A program made the translations under genes and the position numbers. This document shows positions 23,582 through 30,202 of a stretch of DNA of 36,205 nt, in pieces. Every line of letters starts with the position of its first letter. Positions within the stretch are counted from its first letter, which is position 1. Below the pieces are notes generated by a model, which was not told where the DNA came from, did not search any database, and saw nothing but the letters and a program-made list of their open reading frames with translations. The DNA is from an uncultured Bacteroidales bacterium. Lineage in GTDB: Bacteria; Bacteroidota; Bacteroidia; Bacteroidales; Paludibacteraceae. The DNA lies in NCBI GenBank assembly GCA_900321775.1, contig ONXE01000001.1, positions 1 to 36,205 of the forward strand, in the 5' to 3' direction.

Positions 23582-23850
23582 TGCTTCTCGCTTTTAGGCT
23601 TCTCACCTTCCGCAGGGGTCTCTGGTGATTCCTCCGCAGGGGTCTCTGGTGATCCCTCCGCAGGAGCCTCAGGGGTTTCCTCGCCAAGGGTCACGGCGGC
23701 ATCCTTCTTGCCCTTATACTCGGCGCACAGACCACGCTTAACGAGGTCGGCAGCACGTTCCTTGTCCTTCACTTCCAGAATGGTCTCTGGCTCATAGACC
23801 GTCACATGGTCGGTCTTGTCACGAAATACGTTCTTTACAATCAGTTTCAT
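23578..23850 (-). CDS. Small head-region protein with Pro/Glu repeat tail
   Basis: A 90-residue protein. Residues 1-55 form a compact alpha/beta unit (RAADLVKRGLCAEYKGKK) similar to short head-tail region proteins. The C-terminus is a PETPAEGS/PETPAEES repeat rich in Pro, Glu and Ala encoded by a 24-bp tandem repeat. It lies between the major capsid and lysis genes. It might be a head decoration or connector protein. No firm family assignment. Confidence 0.6.
   Translation of the reverse strand: MKLIVKNVFRDKTDHVTVYEPETILEVKDKERAADLVKRGLCAEYKGKKDAAVTLGEETPEAPAEGSPETPAEESPETPAEGEKPKSEKQ
23610..23681. repeat. 24-bp tandem repeat, three units
   Basis: Units at 23610-23633, 23634-23657 and 23658-23681. 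The first two differ at one base and the third is diverged. The repeat stays in frame and encodes eight residues per unit in the 90-residue protein. Unit number could vary by slippage. Confidence 0.85.
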
Positions 23851-23885
23851 TTCTTTCTGTTTTTACGGTTTTAACTTGGGGTTAC

Positions 23886-24962
23886 TTATCCTTCAGGAAT
23901 AGCTGCTGCAGTAGCCTGATAGCCGCTCATGATCACGCCGCCGGCATCGGCCTTCTTAGGCAGACAAACGAAGTAGTGGCGGAAGTTGATCTTGTTGCGC
24001 TGGTACTCCGGGTCGGTGCTTGCCTCGCTGTAGTACATCTTCGTAGAACCGGTGGCCTTGAACACACGGGGAACGTAGAACGCAAAGGAGCACTGGAACT
24101 CGCCAGTCTCAGCGGTAGCACCGACGGCTTTCTTCTGACCTGCGGTGGTGTACAGCGGATTGTTGGCGAACTCGTAGATGTTGAAGCCGAACAGTTTGCC
24201 TACGGTACCGTCATTGCGGTTGATGTTGTACTGCTCCTTGAACACCTGGCTGGTCTCCAGCAGGTCGTTCACATGGTCGGTGCACAATACCAGACGGCGG
24301 TTGTCGGCAGGAACCTTCAACTTGTCAAGCGCACGCTTCAGGTTGATAATGTCCTGGACGCACAACTTCAGTCGGCCTGTGTCGGCATCACGCGCACCAG
24401 TAGTAGTCAGTACCGGGGTGGTGGCTGTATTCTTCTGCGCACACAGCGCATGGGCTGCCTTCGCAAACTTCGAGTCATTGATGGCATTACCGTGGCTCTC
24501 CTTCACGCGCGACATCTTGTCGTAACTGATGGCGTAGAGTTCGTCATCGGTCACAGGGGTCACCTTCGTCTGGAACTTGTCAAGCTGAATGGCGATGTCT
24601 GCGTCATTGAGTGCCTGCAAGGGGATAGGATAGGTCGTGTTGTTGATCAGCACGTCAGGGTCAACGCCTACCTCCACAAGGTGAATCACGTCATTGTTCA
24701 CGATACTCGAACTGTCGGGAATGCCGTCAAGCCATGTGGCTTCAAGGCCACGGCGAAGGTACTTCACCAGTTCGCCGGTCCAGATCTCGGTATAGACTCC
24801 GGCACGGAGGCTACCGGCAGGGGCGACATTGCCCACGGTGGCGGCTAACACATTCAGGCCGACGGCACCCACGGCGGGGTCAACGCCGACCACGGCAGCA
24901 AGGGTGCTGCCCATCACGCAGTTCACCAGAACCGCAGCGATCATTGCAAAAAGTCGAATCAT
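23886..24962 (-). CDS. Major capsid protein
   Basis: A 358-residue capsid protein. The body includes an ATWLDGIPD segment, LQALNDADIAIQLDKF, a mid-region LCTDHVNDLLETSQVF and the C-terminal INFRHYFVCLPKKADA. This is the layout of the capsid proteins of Bacteroidales siphophages with the HK97 fold. It follows the protease/scaffold gene, the standard head order. I start at ATG 24962, which follows an AAGAGAA sequence; the frame is open further but would overlap the protease gene by about 70 bp. The first 35-40 residues are unusually hydrophobic (MIRLFAMIAAVLVNCVMG) and signal-like. Confidence 0.85.
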   Translation of the reverse strand: MIRLFAMIAAVLVNCVMGSTLAAVVGVDPAVGAVGLNVLAATVGNVAPAGSLRAGVYTEIWTGELVKYLRRGLEATWLDGIPDSSSIVNNDVIHLVEVGVDPDVLINNTTYPIPLQALNDADIAIQLDKFQTKVTPVTDDELYAISYDKMSRVKESHGNAINDSKFAKAAHALCAQKNTATTPVLTTTGARDADTGRLKLCVQDIINLKRALDKLKVPADNRRLVLCTDHVNDLLETSQVFKEQYNINRNDGTVGKLFGFNIYEFANNPLYTTAGQKKAVGATAETGEFQCSFAFYVPRVFKATGSTKMYYSEASTDPEYQRNKINFRHYFVCLPKKADAGGVIMSGYQATAAAIPEG

Positions 24963-24990
24963 TTCTCTTTTCTTTTTTGTTGGTTTAACT

Positions 24991-25440
24991 TCAGATTTCA
25001 CATTCAATGCCGTACTCGGCCTTGTACAGTTTCTTGTACTGCGCCGGGTTCTGCTCACGCATCTTCGACAACTCGTCGCTCGGCACGTCGCTCAGTTTCT
25101 TGTACTCGGCATGGCCACCGGCTGGAGCACCGCCGCCATTCACGATGTTGCTCAGCTTTACCTGGGGCGACATGGCGTCTAAGGTCTGCTTCAACTCGTC
25201 GGCACCAATTTTCTTGCCGAGGTCCAGGAACTGCTGCTTCTTGTCCTCACCGATCTTCTTCTCGGCAATGGCAGCGTTCACCAAGGTTTCAATACGGGCG
25301 GCACGCAGCGTGTCGCGTTCCTGGCGCAGGGTCTCAGCCTCCGCACCGTCAGCCTGCAGCTTTGCCAGCTTCGCGTTGATGGTCGCTTCGTCGGCATCCT
25401 TAGGCAAGCCCAATTGAAGGGCTAACTTCTCTTGATCCAT
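24991..25440 (-). CDS. Internal scaffold product of the protease gene (nested start)
   Basis: An in-frame ATG at 25440 begins MDQEKLALQLGL directly after a low-complexity linker (HSNNNKNQKPKQ). The 149 residues are helical and charged like a scaffolding protein. Separate expression of the C-terminal scaffold from an internal start is known for Mu I/Z and similar genes. Whether this start is used is unproven. Confidence 0.5.
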   Translation of the reverse strand: MDQEKLALQLGLPKDADEATINAKLAKLQADGAEAETLRQERDTLRAARIETLVNAAIAEKKIGEDKKQQFLDLGKKIGADELKQTLDAMSPQVKLSNIVNGGGAPAGGHAEYKKLSDVPSDELSKMREQNPAQYKKLYKAEYGIECEI

Positions 25441-25941
25441 TTGCTTTGGTTTTTGATTTTTGTTGTTATTACTATGCAGCAGCGGCAACTCTACACCGCC
25501 GTCTTTGCCTAACTCTATGCGCTTGCCGTCTTTCTGCAGCACGATGGCATCGTCATTCGCGCCAATGTCAACAAGCGACACCTCAAGCAGTTTGCTCTTG
25601 CTGATGGTCGGGCTGGTCTGACCCTGCACCAGGTGCTTCGGGTCTTCGCTCAGTTCCAGAATGTCGATACCGGCACTCACCATCTTCAGACTGCCGAACT
25701 CCCACTGCTTCTTGCAGCGCTGGCTCAGTTCCGTGGCTTCGTCAAACATCAGTTCGCCGGTCACCTCGTCACCTTCCACCTTCAAGTCCTTAACATAGCC
25801 GATGACCTGACCGCGCTCGTGCATATACAATAGTACGGGGTTACGGTTGTACTGCTCCACGTTCATGCCCGCCGTCAGAACCCTCGTGCCGTAGCTGTTC
25901 AGGCTCTCGTTGCTGATTCTTACTCTTTTTGTCTTGCTCAT
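24991..25941 (-). CDS. Prohead protease fused to scaffold
   Basis: A 316-residue protein. Residues 1-155 are an HK97-type (U35) prohead protease with His41 (LLYMHERGQVIGYV), Ser89 in the VSAGID motif and the LLEVSLVDIGAND segment. A polar linker (about 155-167) joins a coiled-coil scaffold (168-316), ending AEYGIECEI. It cleaves scaffold and capsid protein during head maturation. It is the first gene of the minus-strand late operon, driven by the promoter at 25994-26024. Confidence 0.88.
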   Translation of the reverse strand: MSKTKRVRISNESLNSYGTRVLTAGMNVEQYNRNPVLLYMHERGQVIGYVKDLKVEGDEVTGELMFDEATELSQRCKKQWEFGSLKMVSAGIDILELSEDPKHLVQGQTSPTISKSKLLEVSLVDIGANDDAIVLQKDGKRIELGKDGGVELPLLHSNNNKNQKPKQMDQEKLALQLGLPKDADEATINAKLAKLQADGAEAETLRQERDTLRAARIETLVNAAIAEKKIGEDKKQQFLDLGKKIGADELKQTLDAMSPQVKLSNIVNGGGAPAGGHAEYKKLSDVPSDELSKMREQNPAQYKKLYKAEYGIECEI

Positions 25942-25956
25942 TTTTTCGTTCTTTAT

Positions 25957-25976
25957 GCTGTGCGGAAACGCACAGC
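25957..25976 (-). other. Tetraloop hairpin in the leader of the capsid operon
   Basis: GCTGTGCG/CGCACAGC is a perfect 8-bp stem with a 4-nt loop (GAAA on the plus strand, TTTC on the minus strand). On the minus strand it would lie about 11 nt after the predicted transcription start and 16 nt before the protease ATG. It could protect the 5' end of the late mRNA or affect translation. Confidence 0.6.
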
Positions 25977-25993
25977 TGCGATTGTTTTTTGTG

Positions 25994-26024
25994 CAAAGTT
26001 GCGTCCTTTAATCGACCCTACAAA
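25994..26024 (-). promoter_or_regulatory. Late promoter for capsid/tail operon
   Basis: On the minus strand the -33 TTTG (26021-26024) is exactly 19 bp from the -7 box CAACTTTG (25994-26001), which differs from TAnnTTTG only at the first base. It faces the protease gene. The operator repeats lie immediately upstream of the -33, which suits an activator. Confidence 0.75.
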
Positions 26025-26026
26025 AA

Positions 26027-26068
26027 AAGTGTGAAACGGTTGCACACTTCTATGAAACCATTGCACAC
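26027..26068. promoter_or_regulatory. Tandem operator between divergent late promoters
   Basis: Two direct repeats, tgaaacggttgcacac (26032-26047) and tgaaaccattgcacac (26053-26068), are spaced 21 bp, two helical turns. The first is also within a dyad, AAGTGTG (26027-26033) and CACACTT (26043-26049). The repeats end 7 bp and 4 bp from the two -33 boxes. They are a likely binding site for one protein that controls both late operons. The binding protein is not identified; the HTH proteins at 2181 and 32656 are candidates. Confidence 0.7.
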
Positions 26069-26072
26069 ATTT

Positions 26073-26103
26073 TTTCTCTACTGCCTGAAAATAACCAACT
26101 TTG
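26073..26103 (+). promoter_or_regulatory. Late promoter for packaging operon
   Basis: The -33 TTTC (26073-26076) and the -7 CAACTTTG (26096-26103) are separated by 19 bp. The -7 box is identical to that of the opposite promoter. Both are one base away from the Bacteroidales consensus, consistent with promoters needing an activator. It drives the terminase gene at 26139. Confidence 0.7.
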
Positions 26104-26138
26104 CACCAGTTTTCAACTCCTTTAATAAAAACGTTTTT

Positions 26139-26612
26139 ATGACAAAAGCAGAAATTGAAAGAAAGAAACAGCTCGGACGGTCACTGTACATGTCCGGCAT
26201 GGAACTGACGGAGATTGCCGACCAGTTGGGCGTGTCAAGGCAGTCTGTCTCTAAGTGGTGCAGCACCGACGGATGGAAGGAGGCGCGTGCAGCCAAGAAT
26301 ATCTCACGCCCTGAACTGGTCAACAAGTTGCTCCTCGCTATCGACAACCTCATTGCGCAGGTCAATGATTCAGGCGACCCAGAGGCTATCGGGGCACTCG
26401 CCGACAAACTGTCGAAACTCTCGTCAACGATTGAGAAACTCGACAAGAAGGCAAACGTCATCGATGCCATCGAGGTCTTCATGGCATTCAATCGATGGAT
26501 TCAGGACCAGGCTTGCTACGATCCGGACATCACGCCGGAACTTATCAAGGCCATCAACAAGTACCAGAACAAGTTCCTCATGGAAAAGATGTCTCACCCT
26601 GCAGAACTCTAA
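26139..26612 (+). CDS. Small terminase subunit (Mu gp27-like)
   Basis: A 157-residue protein with an N-terminal HTH (LTEIADQLGVSRQSVSKWC, about residues 22-40) followed by helices. Position 3 bp before the large terminase and the HTH-plus-helical layout identify it as the DNA-recognition subunit of the packaging motor. I start at ATG 26139 (MTKAEIERKKQLG). The longer frame upstream runs through the promoter region and is not coding. Confidence 0.85.
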   Translation: MTKAEIERKKQLGRSLYMSGMELTEIADQLGVSRQSVSKWCSTDGWKEARAAKNISRPELVNKLLLAIDNLIAQVNDSGDPEAIGALADKLSKLSSTIEKLDKKANVIDAIEVFMAFNRWIQDQACYDPDITPELIKAINKYQNKFLMEKMSHPAEL

Positions 26613-26615
26613 ACT

Positions 26616-28178
26616 ATGTCCACTATCGCGGAATTTAAGAAAGTACAGGAGGAGTGGAGGGAGCATTGCCGGCAGATCCAAAACCTGACCGACACGAAAA
26701 GTCTCGTACGTGAGAATGCCACCCAGAAGGAGCAGCGCATACGCCGCCTCCAGAAAGACTATGCCGCTTTCTGTGAGTATTACTTTCCGCATTTCCTTAC
26801 ACTCCGTGACAAGGTGACTGGCGAAGCCATACGCACCATCCACAATGCCCCATTTCACAATGCGGCAGCCAAACTCGTAAAAAACACGCCGAACCTGAAG
26901 GCGGTCTTCAAGTGGCCACGCGGTCACGCCAAGTCCACACACTTCGACATCTTCATGCCGCTCTGGTTGATGTTCCAACCGAAGCGGCTCATCAATTTCA
27001 TGGTGATTGTCGGAAAGTCCGAGGACTCCGCCGACCGACTGCTGGGTGACATTCAGGCGGAGCTCCAGTATAACAAACGCATCATTGCTGATTTCGGCAA
27101 ACAAATGACGCTCGGCAACTGGACGGAGGGTGAGTTCACCACCAAGGACGGGGTGTATTTCCTGGCTTGTGGCCGTGGGCAGTCGCCACGTGGTCTCCGT
27201 AAGCGTGAGTCGCGTCCTGACTACATTGTCATCGACGACCTCGACGACGACGAACTATGCCGTAACGAACGGCGTGTCCGTGAACTCACCGACTGGGTAA
27301 AGGAGGCACTCTTCGGAGCGCTCGACGTGGGTCGCGGTCGCTTCCTCATGGTGGGCAACCTCATATCCAAGACTTCCGTCCTGGCGAATATATGCGCCAC
27401 AAAGGGCGTCCACGTCTCAACGGTATATGCCGTTGACAATGAGGGCAACCCCGTATGGAAAGAGAAATGGACCAAGGAGGAGGCTCGTGAGTACATGGAG
27501 TTCGTGGGCTATCGTGCCTGGAACAAGGAGATGATGCACAACCCCATCGTGGAGGGCACCGTCTTCCGGCAGGAATGGATCAAGTGGGCGAAGCGTCCAG
27601 CGTGGAAGGACTTTACCGAATTTGTCCTCTATATCGACCCGTCCTGGAAAAGCAAGAAGACCAACGACACCAAGGCGGCCAAACTATGGGCAAAGCGCAA
27701 GACGGAGCTCTGGCACCTCCGCGCTTTCGTGCGCAAGGCATCGGTAGCGGAACTGGTGCGCTGGTGTTACGACCTCTACGAGTGGAGCCAGGAAGTAGGC
27801 ATTGCCATACGCTTTGCGATGGAGGCTTCATTTATGCAGGATATGATACTCGACGACTTCACGGAGGAGGGCAATCTGCGTGGCTACCAACTCCCCATCA
27901 CGGGCGACACGCGCAAAAAACCGGACAAGTTCCAGCGTATCGAGGCCATCAGTCCGCTCTGGGAGCGTGGCTTCGTGTTCTACGACCAAGCACAGAAGGA
28001 AGACCCCGACATGCAAGCCGGACTGGAGCAGCTGTTGGCATTCGAGAAGGGTATGTCCGGGAACGACGACGCGCCTGATGCCGACGAGGGTGCCATCTGG
28101 ATCCTGCAGAGAAATACAAGACAACAGATTTATTCACCGAGGTTCGGCAAACGTCCGACCTCCAAAAACCAATGGTAA
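26616..28178 (+). CDS. Large terminase subunit (Mu gp28-like)
   Basis: A 520-residue packaging ATPase and nuclease. Walker A is KWPRGHAKST (99-108) and Walker B is YIVIDDLD (203-210). The nuclease domain has LYIDPSW near 342-348. It pumps DNA into the prohead. Mu-type phages package from the integrated genome by headful, taking host DNA at the ends. It begins 3 bp after the small subunit and is in one operon with portal and MuF. Confidence 0.95.
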   Translation: MSTIAEFKKVQEEWREHCRQIQNLTDTKSLVRENATQKEQRIRRLQKDYAAFCEYYFPHFLTLRDKVTGEAIRTIHNAPFHNAAAKLVKNTPNLKAVFKWPRGHAKSTHFDIFMPLWLMFQPKRLINFMVIVGKSEDSADRLLGDIQAELQYNKRIIADFGKQMTLGNWTEGEFTTKDGVYFLACGRGQSPRGLRKRESRPDYIVIDDLDDDELCRNERRVRELTDWVKEALFGALDVGRGRFLMVGNLISKTSVLANICATKGVHVSTVYAVDNEGNPVWKEKWTKEEAREYMEFVGYRAWNKEMMHNPIVEGTVFRQEWIKWAKRPAWKDFTEFVLYIDPSWKSKKTNDTKAAKLWAKRKTELWHLRAFVRKASVAELVRWCYDLYEWSQEVGIAIRFAMEASFMQDMILDDFTEEGNLRGYQLPITGDTRKKPDKFQRIEAISPLWERGFVFYDQAQKEDPDMQAGLEQLLAFEKGMSGNDDAPDADEGAIWILQRNTRQQIYSPRFGKRPTSKNQW

Positions 28179-28179
28179 T

Positions 28180-28410
28180 ATGTTCCAACTCATTAAAGAC
28201 CTCATTTTCGGCTTCCGCTTCAAGCGTGCCGTCAAGAAAGCAGACCGCTTTCACCATATCACGCACCGTAAATATATGGTGCTGGTCATTAACAAACACC
28301 TCGAAGTCCTCTCCAAGCAGGAACTCAAAAAGTTCATAGCCGGTGGGGTGTTCCGGAAAGGTACCACCATTGCCGACCTTGAAGCAAAGGCTCTTTACAT
28401 AACACTCTAA
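28180..28410 (+). CDS. Small basic protein of unknown function in the packaging operon
   Basis: A 76-residue basic protein (MFQLIKDLIFGFRFKRAVKKA at its start) with predicted helices. Its ATG overlaps the terminase end region by a base or so (TGGTAATATG). It lies between terminase and the gp36-like gene. No family recognised. I chose the ATG at 28180 because the longer frame overlaps terminase by 300 bp. Confidence 0.6.
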   Translation: MFQLIKDLIFGFRFKRAVKKADRFHHITHRKYMVLVINKHLEVLSKQELKKFIAGGVFRKGTTIADLEAKALYITL

Positions 28411-28420
28411 ACTTCTGGCT

Positions 28421-28840
28421 ATGTTTATCACGGATGAAGACTACAAGGTGGTCATCGGCGACCAGGCTCTGAAGGTTGTCTCACAGGTCAGCCAGGAGAA
28501 CCGGGCCAATGCCGAGACGGAAGCCGTCGAGGAAATCAGCGGCTACCTCAGACCCAAATACGACACCAGCGCCATCTTCAGTGCCGTTGGCACGGAGCGG
28601 AACAGGCTCGTGGTCATGTACACCTGCGACATCGCACTCTATCACATGGCTGCATCGGCACCGCAGAAGATGGGCATGGAGATACGAAAGGAACGTTACG
28701 AACGCGCCATCAAGTGGCTGGAGGGAGTTCAGGCAGGGAAAATCGTGCCGGATCTGCCACTTGCCACCGACGAGGACGGAAACCCCGTCGGCTTCCCGAT
28801 GGTGTACGGCTGTCAGAAGAAACTACGTCATAACTGGTAA
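28421..28840 (+). CDS. Mu gp36-like head-tail connector protein (DUF1320 type)
   Basis: A 139-residue helical protein starting MFITDEDYKVVIGDQALKVV, with a long helix-rich middle (AETEAVEEISGYLRPKYDT) that resembles the Mu gp36 family of head-tail joining proteins. It lies just upstream of the portal, its position in many Mu-like phages of Bacteroidales. It probably sits at the portal-tail junction. Confidence 0.75.
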   Translation: MFITDEDYKVVIGDQALKVVSQVSQENRANAETEAVEEISGYLRPKYDTSAIFSAVGTERNRLVVMYTCDIALYHMAASAPQKMGMEIRKERYERAIKWLEGVQAGKIVPDLPLATDEDGNPVGFPMVYGCQKKLRHNW

Positions 28841-28845
28841 CAATC

Positions 28846-30180
28846 ATGGGAAAGAGAAACAAAAATACAGACAATAAACTGCTGGTGCGCACCCCGTTCG
28901 GAACATTGCGCCTGGCTAAGAAGGATGCGCAGCGCTTCAAGAAGACGGTCATGGAACTACAGCGCACCACCGACTCGCTCACCCGAAAGGATATCGGGGA
29001 CTGGAGAAATGCCTGGCAGTTGGCAATAAACGTGGATAGTCCGAACCGTCAGAGGCTATACGACATATACCGCGATGTGGAGGTGGATTTGCACCTCTCC
29101 GGCTGCATACAGCAGCGCGAGGGCTTTGTCATGGCCCGTTCCTTCAAACTGGTCAACGAGAAGGGTGACGAGGACGAGGAGGCAGCAAACTACTTCAACA
29201 CCTCCTGGTTCAAACTGCTAATGAAGTTCGCCCTCGACGCTAACTACTGGGGGCACTCGCTCATAGAACTGGGCAACATCACCACCGACATAAACGGACG
29301 GCAGACCTATGACGGGGTGCGCCTCATTCCGCGTAAGCATGTCATTCCGGAATATCACCGTGTCGTTCCTGACCTCGGACAGGACTGGCACACCGGCATT
29401 GACTACCACGACACACCGTTTGCCGACTGGCTCATTGAGGTGGGGCAGCCAGACAGTCTGGGGCTTTACCTCAAAGCCGCAACACAGACCATCCCGAAGA
29501 AAAATGCCCTGGCGTTCTGGGACACCTTTGCCGAGATCTTCGGTATGCCGATGCGCATTGCACGGACCACCACACGCGATGACAAGGAACTCGCCAAGAT
29601 GGAAAAGATGATGGCCGACATGGGTACCGAGGGATGGGGCATATTCCAGGAGGGTACGAACATCGAGGTCGTGGAGTCTTCACGGGGCGATGCTTTCAAT
29701 GTCTATGACAAGCGCATCGATCGTGCCAACTCGGAACTCTCCAAACTGATCATCGGGCAGACTATGACCATCGAGGACGGATCCAGCCTCTCACAGTCTG
29801 AAACGCACCTTGAAGTCTTCCAGAACCTCATCGAGGCGGACTGCGACACCATCCGTGACATGGTAAACAATCAGCTGCTGCCGCACATGATCCGTCACGG
29901 CTTCCCGCTCAAAGGAATCCACTTCGACTGGGACTACTCAGTGGACTATACGCCGGAGCAGCAGGTGGCATACGAGACGATGGTGCTCAATGAGTATGAG
30001 GTTGACCCTGCCTACTTCGAGGAGAAATACAACATGCCTGTAGGGGAACGTAGGCAGATGTTGCCGCCTGTCGCGCCACCAGAGCCGCCACAGGACGATG
30101 AAGACCCCAAAGGCAATAAAACGCCCAAGCCGGACAAAAAGACGCGACAGGAACAAAATGCGCGCCCTTTTTTCGACTGA
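28846..30180 (+). CDS. Portal protein (Mu gp29/DUF935 family)
   Basis: A 444-residue portal. The family features include the SGCIQQREGFVM and YWGHSLIELGN segments (about 85-155), the FAEIFGMPMRI stretch (about 229-239) and SSLSQSETHLEVFQNLIEADCD near 310-330. It forms the dodecameric ring through which DNA enters the head. The C-terminal tail is proline-rich. The stop codon TGA (30178-30180) lies just past a slippery run with a hairpin behind it, so part of the ribosomes may shift into MuF. Confidence 0.93.
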   Translation: MGKRNKNTDNKLLVRTPFGTLRLAKKDAQRFKKTVMELQRTTDSLTRKDIGDWRNAWQLAINVDSPNRQRLYDIYRDVEVDLHLSGCIQQREGFVMARSFKLVNEKGDEDEEAANYFNTSWFKLLMKFALDANYWGHSLIELGNITTDINGRQTYDGVRLIPRKHVIPEYHRVVPDLGQDWHTGIDYHDTPFADWLIEVGQPDSLGLYLKAATQTIPKKNALAFWDTFAEIFGMPMRIARTTTRDDKELAKMEKMMADMGTEGWGIFQEGTNIEVVESSRGDAFNVYDKRIDRANSELSKLIIGQTMTIEDGSSLSQSETHLEVFQNLIEADCDTIRDMVNNQLLPHMIRHGFPLKGIHFDWDYSVDYTPEQQVAYETMVLNEYEVDPAYFEEKYNMPVGERRQMLPPVAPPEPPQDDEDPKGNKTPKPDKKTRQEQNARPFFD

Positions 30181-30202
30181 GCCCCAGTGATTACCTGGGG
30201 CT
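30165..30202 (+). promoter_or_regulatory. Predicted -1 ribosomal frameshift signal between portal and MuF
   Basis: The portal frame reads through CCCTTTTTTC. It contains two overlapping canonical heptamers in the correct phase: C CCT TTT (30165-30171) and T TTT TTC (30168-30174). Five nt later a perfect 8-bp stem begins (AGCCCCAG 30180-30187, CTGGGGCT 30195-30202) with a 7-nt loop. The -1 frame is the MuF frame. Spacing and stem fit known frameshift signals. Confidence 0.7.

Noticed and set aside
23610..23681. Possible CRISPR-like direct repeats
   Set aside because: The units are adjacent without spacers, in frame in a coding gene and only three in number.
24991..25058. Longer start for the capsid gene at 25058
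   Set aside because: The added 32 residues are basic, unlike capsid proteins, and overlap the end of the protease/scaffold gene. ATG 24962 has a better leader.
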